A DNA stretch of 64,000 bases from Lacrimispora xylanisolvens. GTDB taxonomy: Bacteria > Bacillota > Clostridia > Lachnospirales > Lachnospiraceae. The notes beneath the pieces are model-generated. The model saw only the letters and a program-made list of their open reading frames with translations, was not told the origin of the DNA and ran no database searches. The stretch is taken from positions 124,001 through 188,000 of the forward strand of contig NZ_PTJA01000010.1 of assembly GCF_002934545.1 (NCBI RefSeq). The letters are read 5' to 3'. This document shows, in pieces, positions 8,615-15,772 of this stretch. Each line of letters starts with the position of its first letter. Position 1 is the stretch's first letter. A program made the translations under genes and the position numbers.

Positions 8615-9328
8615 TTATTTCAGTTTAAGAGAATCCAGAGCTGCTTCGATCTGTCCTTCTACACCGCTGTCAGTTGAACCAATGGTTCCTGCTGCACTGA
8701 TATAAGTTTTTGTAGCTGCGTTATAAGAACCGGAGATGGCATAATAACGAACTCCATCCTGAGGTGTCTTATACCGAAGTGCATAACGGAAGGTCTGGCT
8801 GCCGTCGCTGCCGTTTTTAACATCATAACGAACAAATTCCATATCCTCACCACGGCTGATTAACTTCTTATATTCATCCATGGTAGCCGGATAAACTTCT
8901 CTGGCTCCATCTGCATCATCACCCTGTACATAAGTAACTTCCAGGTAATCTTCGCCATTCGGTGAAGATATTGCTACCACACTCTCGTCACCGTCTTCGT
9001 CCAGTGACCAGCCTTTTGGCGGCATAATCTCATATTTGCCTGATTTGGAAGTAAATAAGCCTTCCTTAATATCGCCTGCATCATTGGCTGTAATCGGCTG
9101 TGTTTCTTTTGTTTCCTCTTCTTCCGATGTCTCCTCACCCTCTGATGTTTCCTGCTCCGATGAAGCCACTTCTGCGTTCACCGCTGTGGTTGCCTCAGTG
9201 GATGCTTCTGCCTGCTGCTTGGTTTCCTGCGTCGATTCCGCTTTAGTATTATTCTTTCCGCAGGCTGTCGCTGTCATCATCACTGTCATCGCAATCAAGA
9301 TTCCTGCTAAGATCTTATTTTTTCTCAT
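8615..9328 (-). CDS. Lipoprotein of unknown function
   Basis: 237 aa from ATG 9328 (SD GAGGAG seven bases upstream). Lipoprotein signal with TATAC, lipid-attachment Cys23, then a Glu/Ser/Thr-rich linker to about residue 85 that would span the cell wall, and a compact C-terminal domain of about 150 aa with no catalytic motif that I recognise. Monocistronic: the terminator at 8547-8593 lies downstream and the next gene upstream is separately started. Confidence 0.75.
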   Translation of the reverse strand: MRKNKILAGILIAMTVMMTATACGKNNTKAESTQETKQQAEASTEATTAVNAEVASSEQETSEGEETSEEEETKETQPITANDAGDIKEGLFTSKSGKYEIMPPKGWSLDEDGDESVVAISSPNGEDYLEVTYVQGDDADGAREVYPATMDEYKKLISRGEDMEFVRYDVKNGSDGSQTFRYALRYKTPQDGVRYYAISGSYNAATKTYISAAGTIGSTDSGVEGQIEAALDSLKLK

Positions 9329-9437
9329 AGAATCACTCCTCATCATAAAATTCTTTTCTGGTGACGTGGAGGATTATAACATGAACAGTCGGGAAAGTAT
9401 AGCATTTTAAACGAACCGAAAGAATCACAATGAAATC

Positions 9438-9917
9438 TTAATAATTTTTCCAGGTGACACCAGAACTCTCCAGATTTAATAACTTCACTTTAATATTCAG
9501 TCCTCCCCCATATCCCACAAGACTTTTGTCTGCACCAATTACACGGTGGCAGGGGATGATTATGGAAATGGGGTTGCGGTTATTTGCCATCCCCACTGCA
9601 CGGCAGGCTTTTTCATTCCCAATCTGTATGGCAATCTCTTTATAACTTCTTGTCTGTCCGTAAGGAATGGTGCAAAGCGCCTCCCATACCTTTTTTTGAA
9701 ATGCAGTTCCCTCAGGCTTTAACGGAAGATCAAATTCTGTTCTTTCTCCTATTAAATACTCATTCAGCTGAAGAACCGTCTTCTTTATCAGGTCTGTGGA
9801 TTTTTTTAATCCCTCTTTTGGGGCTTCACTCCCAAATTCCACGCCTAATACTCCTTCCTCATCACATATTACCTGAATAGGACCCAGTTCACTCTCAAAA
9901 ATTTCCCAGTATTTCAT
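9438..9917 (-). CDS. ogt: Methylated-DNA--[protein]-cysteine S-methyltransferase
   Basis: 159 aa from ATG 9917 (SD AAAGGTG), where the family-typical MKYWEIFESELGP begins; an upstream in-frame ATG would add 36 residues without similarity. Suicide repair protein that takes the alkyl group of O6-alkylguanine onto the cysteine of IPCHRVIG. The preceding FQKKVWEAL, YGQTRSY and GMANNRNP helix-turn-helix and Asn-hinge motifs are intact. Confidence 0.92.
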   Translation of the reverse strand: MKYWEIFESELGPIQVICDEEGVLGVEFGSEAPKEGLKKSTDLIKKTVLQLNEYLIGERTEFDLPLKPEGTAFQKKVWEALCTIPYGQTRSYKEIAIQIGNEKACRAVGMANNRNPISIIIPCHRVIGADKSLVGYGGGLNIKVKLLNLESSGVTWKNY

Positions 9918-10025
9918 AACTGCACCTTTCTCTTTCGTCTTTTCTGTTTTACGGTCTGTAACAATTATATCATAAGAAGCATTACACATATCCTCTTTAT
10001 ATGGAAAAACTTTCTGTTTTTTCAA

Positions 10026-10289
10026 ACATTACTTAGAATTCTTTTAGTTTTTTTATGAAATCTTTATCGACTGGTCAAACTTATGTCATAATTCCAGGGT
10101 ATACTGATATTTGTAAAGGAACCCCACCCTTTTAACATTGACTTTTTATTTTTCATACTCAAACCGGCAGGAACATTTATGTACCTGCCGGTTCCTCCCA
10201 TTTTAAGGCTATTCTTTCTGCTTTTCTCCCCTTACGAAATCCCGCAAATATCAGCTTTTTTCGATTTTTATTTTTTTTTGAAAATATTG
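10026..10289. other. Intergenic region before the tRNA cluster
   Basis: AT-rich, with long T-runs. I see no convincing gene. A short imperfect inverted repeat, CCGGCAGGAA near 10164 and TACCTGCCGG near 10182, is followed by a few Ts and may be a weak terminator for something small or a leftover structure. Confidence 0.4.
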
Positions 10290-10318
10290 TTGACAAATCT
10301 ATATCCATCATATATAAT
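10290..10318 (+). promoter_or_regulatory. Strong promoter of the tRNA operon
   Basis: TTGACA (10290-10295), 17-bp spacer, TATAAT (10313-10318): perfect consensus, as expected for a stable-RNA operon. The predicted start lies about 45 bp before the first tRNA. Confidence 0.88.
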
Positions 10319-10368
10319 AACTCTTGCGTTGCGGAAAACAAGAAAAAAACAAAGACGCAAAAAACCTT

Positions 10369-10443
10369 CGGGGTGTGGCTCAGCTTGGCTAGAGCGCCTG
10401 GTTTGGGACCAGGAAGTCGCAGGTTCGAATCCTGTCACCCCGA
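10369..10443 (+). tRNA. tRNA-Pro (anticodon TGG)
   Basis: Acceptor CGGGGTG/CACCCCG, anticodon loop TTTGGGA, T-loop GTTCGAATC. CCA is not encoded. Confidence 0.95.
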
Positions 10444-10479
10444 CTTGAGATCAAGTCATCTATTTCTCAAAAAACCTTT

Positions 10480-10550
10480 GCGGGTGTAGTTCAATGGTAG
10501 AACACTAGCCTTCCAAGCTAGATACGTGGGTTCGATTCCCATCACCCGCT
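10480..10550 (+). tRNA. tRNA-Gly (anticodon TCC)
   Basis: Acceptor GCGGGTG/CACCCGC, anticodon loop CTTCCAA, T-loop GTTCGATTC. CCA is not encoded. Confidence 0.95.
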
Positions 10551-10553
10551 CTT

Positions 10554-10627
<74 letters not shown>

Positions 10628-10663
10628 TTTCACACTGTCAACCAGCAGTGTGAAGCTTTTTAT

Positions 10664-10738
10664 GGTGGGTATGGCGAAGTTGGTTATCGCGCCAGATTGT
10701 GGCTCTGGAGGCCCAGGGTTCGAATCCCTGTACTCACC
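10664..10738 (+). tRNA. tRNA-His (anticodon GTG)
   Basis: Acceptor GTGGGTA/TACTCAC with an encoded extra 5' G (10664) opposite the discriminator C, the hallmark of tRNA-His; anticodon loop TTGTGGC. Confidence 0.95.
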
Positions 10739-10763
10739 TTTCCCTTGAAGGGAATTTTTTTTT
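10739..10763 (+). terminator. Terminator-like hairpin inside the tRNA array
   Basis: TTCCC-TTGAA-GGGAA stem-loop followed by nine T, between tRNA-His and tRNA-Gln. It may cause partial termination, giving more of the first four tRNAs than of the last three. Confidence 0.5.
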
Positions 10764-10778
10764 ATCAGGAGATGTTAT

Positions 10779-10850
10779 TGGGCTATCGCCAAGCGGTAAG
10801 GCACAGGACTTTGACTCCTGCATTCGTTGGTTCAAATCCAACTAGCCCAG
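10779..10850 (+). tRNA. tRNA-Gln (anticodon TTG)
   Basis: Acceptor TGGGCTA/TAGCCCA, anticodon loop CTTTGAC. CCA is not encoded. Confidence 0.94.
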
Positions 10851-10853
10851 TAT

Positions 10854-10926
10854 GGGATACTAGCTCAGGTGGTAGAGCACTTGACTTTTAATCAAGTTGT
10901 CCGGGGTTCGAATCCCCGGTGTCTCA
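10854..10926 (+). tRNA. tRNA-Lys (anticodon TTT)
   Basis: Acceptor GGGATAC/GTGTCTC with two G-T pairs, anticodon loop CTTTTAA, T-loop GTTCGAATC. Confidence 0.94.
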
Positions 10927-10952
10927 TTTTATTATGATCTGTTTGCTATCAG

Positions 10953-11031
10953 CGGGTATGGCGGAATTGGCAGACGCGCCAGATTTAGGTTCTGGTGGGA
11001 GACCGTGCAGGTTCAAGTCCTGTTACCCGCA
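10953..11031 (+). tRNA. tRNA-Leu (anticodon TAG)
   Basis: Acceptor GCGGGTA/TACCCGC, anticodon loop TTTAGGT. The long variable arm of a class II tRNA is present but short for tRNA-Leu (79 nt in all). Confidence 0.92.
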
Positions 11032-11049
11032 TGTATAATGAATTGATGG

Positions 11050-11099
11050 AAACACCGGAATCCCTTGTTAATACAAGGTAATCCGGTGTTTTTGTTTTT
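11050..11099 (+). terminator. Terminator of the tRNA operon
   Basis: AACACCGGA/TCCGGTGTT outer stem with an inner CCTTGT/ACAAGG stem, followed by T-rich sequence. Confidence 0.85.
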
Positions 11100-11175
11100 G
11101 GGCAGAATTTTTCATAACTAATTCCCTAAGGCATAAGATATATTACAAACCTGTCGAAACAGAAGGGGAATAATC

Positions 11176-12855
11176 TTGTTAAAAATATTGGATGATGATT
11201 ATTATGATTTAATCGTAAATAATGTTACCGTCTCTTCCTATGGAAATGATGATATTACATTATTAAATAGTCTCCACTCATTGCGGCATGTTCTGAAATA
11301 TAATATAGAAGCCTGCGGCCTGGAGCAAAGCCCTTATGAAGCCCTTCCTGCTCTATTTACACTTACCTCATCAATCAGCATGGAAAAATCAGGCATTGAA
11401 GCGGTTCAAAACAACCCTGAATTTGGTCTGTTCGGCCAGGGTATTATCGTTGGTATTATAGATACCGGTATTGATTATCAACATTCCGCATTTATAAATA
11501 ATGATAAAACCACCCGCATTTTGTCTATATGGGATCAGACAATTCAGGAAGGCTTACCGCCTTCCGGCTTTACGTTTGGTACGGAATACAATAAAAGTCT
11601 TATTAATAATGCATTAGTTTCGAGAGATCCAGCCTCAATTGTCCCCTCAATGGATACAAATGGGCACGGAACAGCGATTGCAAGCATCATTGCAGGCAAT
11701 CCTGATTCAGACCATTCTTTTTCCGGAATAGTTCCACAATCAGAACTGGTAGTGGTAAAGTTAAAAGAAGCAAAGCATAACCTTAAAAATATCTTCTTCG
11801 CTCCTACAGATTCACTATGCTTTCAAGAATCCGATATCATGCTTGGCATACGTTACCTTATAACAGTATCTCAAAAGCTGAACCGCCCTCTCGTCATATG
11901 CATTGCTCTTGGAAGCAGCCATGGAGGACATGATGGTTATGGTCCCTTAAGCACTTATCTGGACAGCATTTCACGTTTTCCCGGGATCGGAATTTCTGTT
12001 TCTGCCGGAAACGAAGGCAGCAATAACAGGCATTACTTTAATAACACTTTATCCGAGCCGTTCTATAATAACTTCGCCTTAAATATTGGGATCAGTGACA
12101 GACGGTTTTCTATGGAAATCTGGCCGTATGCTCCTCAGAGATTCTCTATCGAAATTACTACACCAACTGGTGAAACAACGCAGATTGTTTATCCATCACT
12201 CAAGGAGTGCCAAGGATTTATTTTAGGAAGCAGCCATAGTTATATCTGGGTTAATAATATCGCCTTTGAGAGCACTACCGGAGATCCTGTCATTTTAATA
12301 CGGTTTGATAATCCCCTTCCGGGTATCTGGAATCTTCTTGTGCGTAATAATGAAAAGGAACCATTCTCTTTTCACTCCTGGCTGCCATCTGGAAATCTGA
12401 TTTCCGATGAAACCTTTTTCTTAAAAGGAGATCCGAACACTACAATTACCACACCCGGAAACACCATGAGTGCTCTGACTGTTACCGCCTATAATCAGTA
12501 TAATGATACAATACTGGTTGAATCTGGGAGAGGTTATACAAGAAGCGGTCTTATTAAACCAGATATTGCCGCTCCCGGATACCAGCTTCCTTGTGCTATT
12601 CCTAAAGAGCAGTACGGTACGCTTACAGGAACAGGTGCGGCTGCGGCACATACCGCCGGAGTGATTGCCATGATTCTGGAATGGGCTTATAGTAAAGGGA
12701 ATTTTACAGCTGTCACTGGTATTCAGATCAATCGTATGATTATACGGGAGGCCCAGCGCAACGATCTATATATCTATCCAAATAATATTTGGGGATATGG
12801 GCAGATAAATATATACAATATATTTAATCGGCTTTCTGGTATTAAGCGTACTTGA
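11176..12855 (+). CDS. Csp-like subtilase (S8) with Ser-to-Gly substitution at the active site
   Basis: 559 aa. TTG start at 11176 after AGAAGGGGA; the paralogue at 13659-15329 starts at the matching residue. Subtilase fold: Asp96 in IIDTGID, His164 in NGHGTA, oxyanion Asn in SAGNEGS. At the nucleophile position the usual GTS reads GTGAAAAHTAG, giving Gly487. It is therefore probably not a working protease. The long insertion (about 290-440) and NPNNIWGYG-like C-terminus match the Csp germination proteases of clostridia, in which catalytically dead members (C. difficile CspC) act in sensing germination signals. No signal peptide. The link to germination is inferred from the family. It faces its paralogue across about 0.8 kb. 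Confidence 0.8.
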   Translation: MLKILDDDYYDLIVNNVTVSSYGNDDITLLNSLHSLRHVLKYNIEACGLEQSPYEALPALFTLTSSISMEKSGIEAVQNNPEFGLFGQGIIVGIIDTGIDYQHSAFINNDKTTRILSIWDQTIQEGLPPSGFTFGTEYNKSLINNALVSRDPASIVPSMDTNGHGTAIASIIAGNPDSDHSFSGIVPQSELVVVKLKEAKHNLKNIFFAPTDSLCFQESDIMLGIRYLITVSQKLNRPLVICIALGSSHGGHDGYGPLSTYLDSISRFPGIGISVSAGNEGSNNRHYFNNTLSEPFYNNFALNIGISDRRFSMEIWPYAPQRFSIEITTPTGETTQIVYPSLKECQGFILGSSHSYIWVNNIAFESTTGDPVILIRFDNPLPGIWNLLVRNNEKEPFSFHSWLPSGNLISDETFFLKGDPNTTITTPGNTMSALTVTAYNQYNDTILVESGRGYTRSGLIKPDIAAPGYQLPCAIPKEQYGTLTGTGAAAAHTAGVIAMILEWAYSKGNFTAVTGIQINRMIIREAQRNDLYIYPNNIWGYGQINIYNIFNRLSGIKRT

Positions 12856-12880
12856 TTTTTTAGCGCTTATGTTTTCAATT

Positions 12881-12907
12881 GGCGGGACCGAACACCGGAT
12901 ACCCGCC
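12881..12907. repeat. 27-nt hairpin, copy 1
   Basis: GGCGGG...CCCGCC stem closed over a loop containing ACCG. A related 27-nt copy lies at 13180-13206; together they bracket the 57-aa gene. This copy may terminate the upstream subtilase transcript, but it has no proper T-run. Confidence 0.5.
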
Positions 12908-13006
12908 ATTATCCTTTGTCAATTGTTCATAATACTACAGTAAACTCAATATTTTCTATATAGTTTAATATCTAATTCATTTATAATTCACCTGGAGGTG
13001 ATAATT

Positions 13007-13180
13007 ATGAATCTCAAGAAGGAAAAAAAACTGGCTCAAGAATTCGACCGGCTGGAAACAGCAAGCAGAGATATAAAGACTCCTGCTGCTCCACCGGACG
13101 AATTTGAAAACATCTTATGTGAGATGAAACGCAGGGGCATTAACCCCAGAGTCAGAAAAGAATTAGGCGACGGGAAGTAG
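13007..13180 (+). CDS. Small charged protein of unknown function
   Basis: 57 aa from ATG 13007, with a perfect GGAGGTGA Shine-Dalgarno six bases upstream. Rich in Lys, Glu and Arg, with one Cys and a central APPDEFENIL motif; no signal or membrane segment. The very good ribosome site is the main reason to call it. Its stop codon overlaps the second 27-nt hairpin. Function unknown; it sits between two subtilase pseudoproteases. Confidence 0.6.
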   Translation: MNLKKEKKLAQEFDRLETASRDIKTPAAPPDEFENILCEMKRRGINPRVRKELGDGK

Positions 13181-13206
13181 GCGGGCCGGGTTACCGATAA
13201 CCCGCC
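13180..13206. repeat. 27-nt hairpin, copy 2
   Basis: GGCGGG...CCCGCC stem of the same length and similar loop to 12881-12907, at the 3' end of the 57-aa gene. May stabilise the mRNA end or stop transcription. Confidence 0.5.
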
Positions 13207-13232
13207 AAATCAAACCAGGATATGCAGTCTGT

Positions 13233-13529
13233 TTAATCAGGCTTTCCCCACTGTTTTATCAGCTGGTTAATATACGTGCTGAGCCCCGCAACCAGTATGC
13301 CTTGTGTCATTGCACTGAATACAGCCATAGCGGCTTTCTGTACAGTATCTGTTTCACTGACTGCAAAAATATAAATTCCACAAAGAATGATACCTGCCGC
13401 CCCATTAATAAGCGGGATATACTTATCTTTAATCGTCTGGCTCTGCTTAATACCCTGTCCCAGAAGATACAAAACCAAAGCCACCACAATCAATTCCGGT
13501 TTCACATAACGAAGAATCTCCTCCATCAT
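13233..13529 (-). CDS. Phage holin family protein
   Basis: 98 aa from ATG 13529 (SD GGGGGAG). Three hydrophobic segments (about residues 10-25, 42-60, 70-88) joined by short charged turns, beginning EEILRYVKPELIVV, which resembles the small clostridial holin-like family common beside sporulation or lysis genes. No endolysin or other phage gene is nearby, so it is not part of a prophage here. Possibly co-transcribed with the minus-strand subtilase upstream; the link is not proven. Confidence 0.65.
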   Translation of the reverse strand: MMEEILRYVKPELIVVALVLYLLGQGIKQSQTIKDKYIPLINGAAGIILCGIYIFAVSETDTVQKAAMAVFSAMTQGILVAGLSTYINQLIKQWGKPD

Positions 13530-13658
13530 AACAGATCTCCCCCTTTCCTGTTTCGTGAAAGACAAACTCTCCCCTTTTTATTGGATGCATGATTTCCCGT
13601 AAAGGTTACAACAAGCCTCCTAACCAGAAAGTACTTCTTACCAGTCAGGAGGTAGTAG

Positions 13659-15329
13659 TTAAAAGTCTTCTAACTCATCAAAAATATTTTCAGGATTGAT
13701 CTTTCCATACCCCCATATATTATTGGGATAGACAGCGTCAGGATCCCGCTCTGCCGCTCTCATCATCAGGCGACTGATCTGATTTCCAGTAATGGAGGTG
13801 TAATTTCCTTTAATGTATGCCCATTCTATGATCTTGACAGCGATCCCGGCAGCATATGCCGCAGCTACTCCGGTTCCTGTGGCTGTTCCATACTGAAAAT
13901 CCGGTATTGCACATGGAATATTATACCCAGGTGCCGCCAGATCCGGTTTTATCCCTCCCAGCCTTGTATAACCTCTGCTGGACTGCGCAAGAATGGAACC
14001 GGTATTTTGATTATATGCCGTAACAGACAGAAGATTAGCAGTATCTCCCTGCATGGTAATGGTTGTATTGGGATCGGAATTTACAAAATAAGTCTCATTT
14101 GAAATCAAATTTCCAGATGGGAGCCAGCAATGAAATGAAAACGGTATCGCATCCTTATTATCCAGCCTGATATACCAGATACCCGGTTCCATATTCCGGA
14201 ACCTTAGCAGGATGAGCTGATTTCCAGTCTCTGATTCAAATAAAATATTATTTATCCAGACATTGGTTTTAATGGATTGAAAACTTAGCTTGTGGCACTG
14301 TCCTAACGCAGGTTTTATAACCTGGGAGCTTTCCCAGGTGGGTGCTGTCAGCTGTATGGAAAGCCTGGAAGGAATATAGGGCCAGATTTCTATAAAGTAT
14401 TCGTTGTCAATTCCTCCTGAGTTTAACTGGAAACTGCCAGAATACGGTTCTTCTGTGACCTCCTCATAATAGTGCCTGCGACTGTTTCCTTCATTGCCCG
14501 CCGAGGTAATGATACTTATTTTAGGCAGCAGCATCAGGTTGTCTAAATAAGTACTTAAAGCTCCCCGTCCGTCATGTCCGCCCTGATTGGTTCCCAGCGT
14601 CAGACAGATTACCAGGGGACGATTTAACTTGTTTGAAACGTTCAGTAAATATCTGATTCCTAATATAATATCTGATTCCTGATAGCACAGGGCACCTGTT
14701 GGAACGCAGAACAGTCTTTTTAAATTTTCTTTTGCCTCCTTTAACTTTACCACCACTAAATCAGCCTGTGGCACTACTCCGCTGAATCCTTCCTTTTCGT
14801 TGGAGCGTCCTGCGATAATGCTTGCAATTGCAGTGCCATGCCGATAAGGATCATTGGTCGGTACAATGTTATTGGGATATTGGGAAAGAAGAGCAAAATT
14901 AATCAGATCCTTTGTGTATTCCGAACCAAAGGTAAAGCCTGACGGGGGTGTACCGTCCACTGTCTGGTCCCATATAGAAAGAATACGGCTGGTTCTGTCA
15001 TTATTCATAAAGGCAGGATGACGGTAATCAATTCCTGTATCAATAATACCCACTATGACGCCTCTGCCGAACAGTCCCCGGGTGGCAGCGATCTGTCTTG
15101 ATTCTTCACCGGTATTTTCCATACTGATAACCGATTCCAGTGTATATAGTTCCGGAAAGCTGTGATAGGCATTTACTCCAAGATCACAAGGCTCCATACG
15201 ATCCTTTGGGATATGAAGCAGAGAAAACAAATCGTTCAGCATGGTAATGTTATCACCGGTATTATACGAAGTGACCAATGCATTGCTAATAATTAAATCG
15301 TAATATCGATTGTCCAGAATTTTTTCCAT
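13659..15329 (-). CDS. Csp-like subtilase (S8) with Ser-to-Gly substitution at the active site
   Basis: 556 aa from ATG 15329 (SD GGGAGGTG). Clear paralogue of the product of 11176-12855 over its full length. Asp97 (IIDTGID) and His164 (RHGTA) are kept, but the nucleophile motif reads GTGVAAAYAAG, so Gly487 replaces Ser. The His of the following HTAG motif is Tyr here. It keeps SAGNEGN for the oxyanion hole. As with its partner, a pseudoprotease role in spore germination signalling is the best guess from the Csp family. No signal peptide. The pair is convergent, which points to an inverted duplication. Confidence 0.8.
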   Translation of the reverse strand: MEKILDNRYYDLIISNALVTSYNTGDNITMLNDLFSLLHIPKDRMEPCDLGVNAYHSFPELYTLESVISMENTGEESRQIAATRGLFGRGVIVGIIDTGIDYRHPAFMNNDRTSRILSIWDQTVDGTPPSGFTFGSEYTKDLINFALLSQYPNNIVPTNDPYRHGTAIASIIAGRSNEKEGFSGVVPQADLVVVKLKEAKENLKRLFCVPTGALCYQESDIILGIRYLLNVSNKLNRPLVICLTLGTNQGGHDGRGALSTYLDNLMLLPKISIITSAGNEGNSRRHYYEEVTEEPYSGSFQLNSGGIDNEYFIEIWPYIPSRLSIQLTAPTWESSQVIKPALGQCHKLSFQSIKTNVWINNILFESETGNQLILLRFRNMEPGIWYIRLDNKDAIPFSFHCWLPSGNLISNETYFVNSDPNTTITMQGDTANLLSVTAYNQNTGSILAQSSRGYTRLGGIKPDLAAPGYNIPCAIPDFQYGTATGTGVAAAYAAGIAVKIIEWAYIKGNYTSITGNQISRLMMRAAERDPDAVYPNNIWGYGKINPENIFDELEDF

Positions 15330-15539
15330 TCGCACCTCCCGCAATCATAGATGGAGCATATGGTATAATCTATGCAGCAACCTATTCAATATGAAATTAA
15401 TTTTCAACTGCATAATAACACGGTTGTTCTAACATATATAATCTCAAATACCCATTGTTTTTCTTAAGTTTTCACTAATTTATGAAAAAATTTACATATT
15501 TATCTTTACTTAACCGTTTTCTTGCGTTATACTTTATGT

Positions 15540-15595
15540 AACTCTTCTTAGGAGTACCGTATTTCCCCAATCCTGCGGTGCTCCATTTTTTTATC
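15540..15595 (+). ncRNA. Candidate short RNA or leader hairpin
   Basis: A -10 box TATACT (15528-15533) with a weak -35 TTTACT (15505-15510) precedes a 9-bp stem, GGAGTACCG/CGGTGCTCC (one G-U pair), and then ATTTTTTT. No gene ends upstream on this strand, so the terminator would belong to a very short transcript or to an attenuator of the gene at 15773. Confidence 0.35.
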
Positions 15596-15696
15596 ATGTC
15601 TTCCTATCAAAGCATCAGGAATTACTCCCAGACCTCCCCTTCAAATAGGTACCGCAATTTTTACGAACTTTTGAAATCAAATTGGCAACATCTGCA

Positions 15697-15725
15697 TTGT
15701 CCCGCTCCCACTCCCGTGATACAAT
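15697..15725 (+). promoter_or_regulatory. Promoter of the 15773 gene
   Basis: TTGTCC (15697-15702), 17-bp spacer, TACAAT (15720-15725). Confidence 0.6.
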
Positions 15726-15772
15726 AAAAACGGCAAAGACTTAAGCCGCAGACTGCGGAGAATGGAGCATCT

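Larger units (their letters stand above)
15345..15772. other. 428-bp intergenic region with two promoter-like elements
   Basis: AT-rich. It holds an orphan promoter-hairpin unit (15505-15595) and a promoter for the downstream gene (15697-15725). No coding region seen. Confidence 0.6.

Noticed and set aside
10179-10448. Open frames that run through the tRNA promoter and tRNA genes
   Set aside because: They overlap perfectly folded tRNAs and have no ribosome site.
13233-13529. Prophage remnant
   Set aside because: Only one holin-like gene; no integrase, structural or lysin genes and no att repeats were seen.
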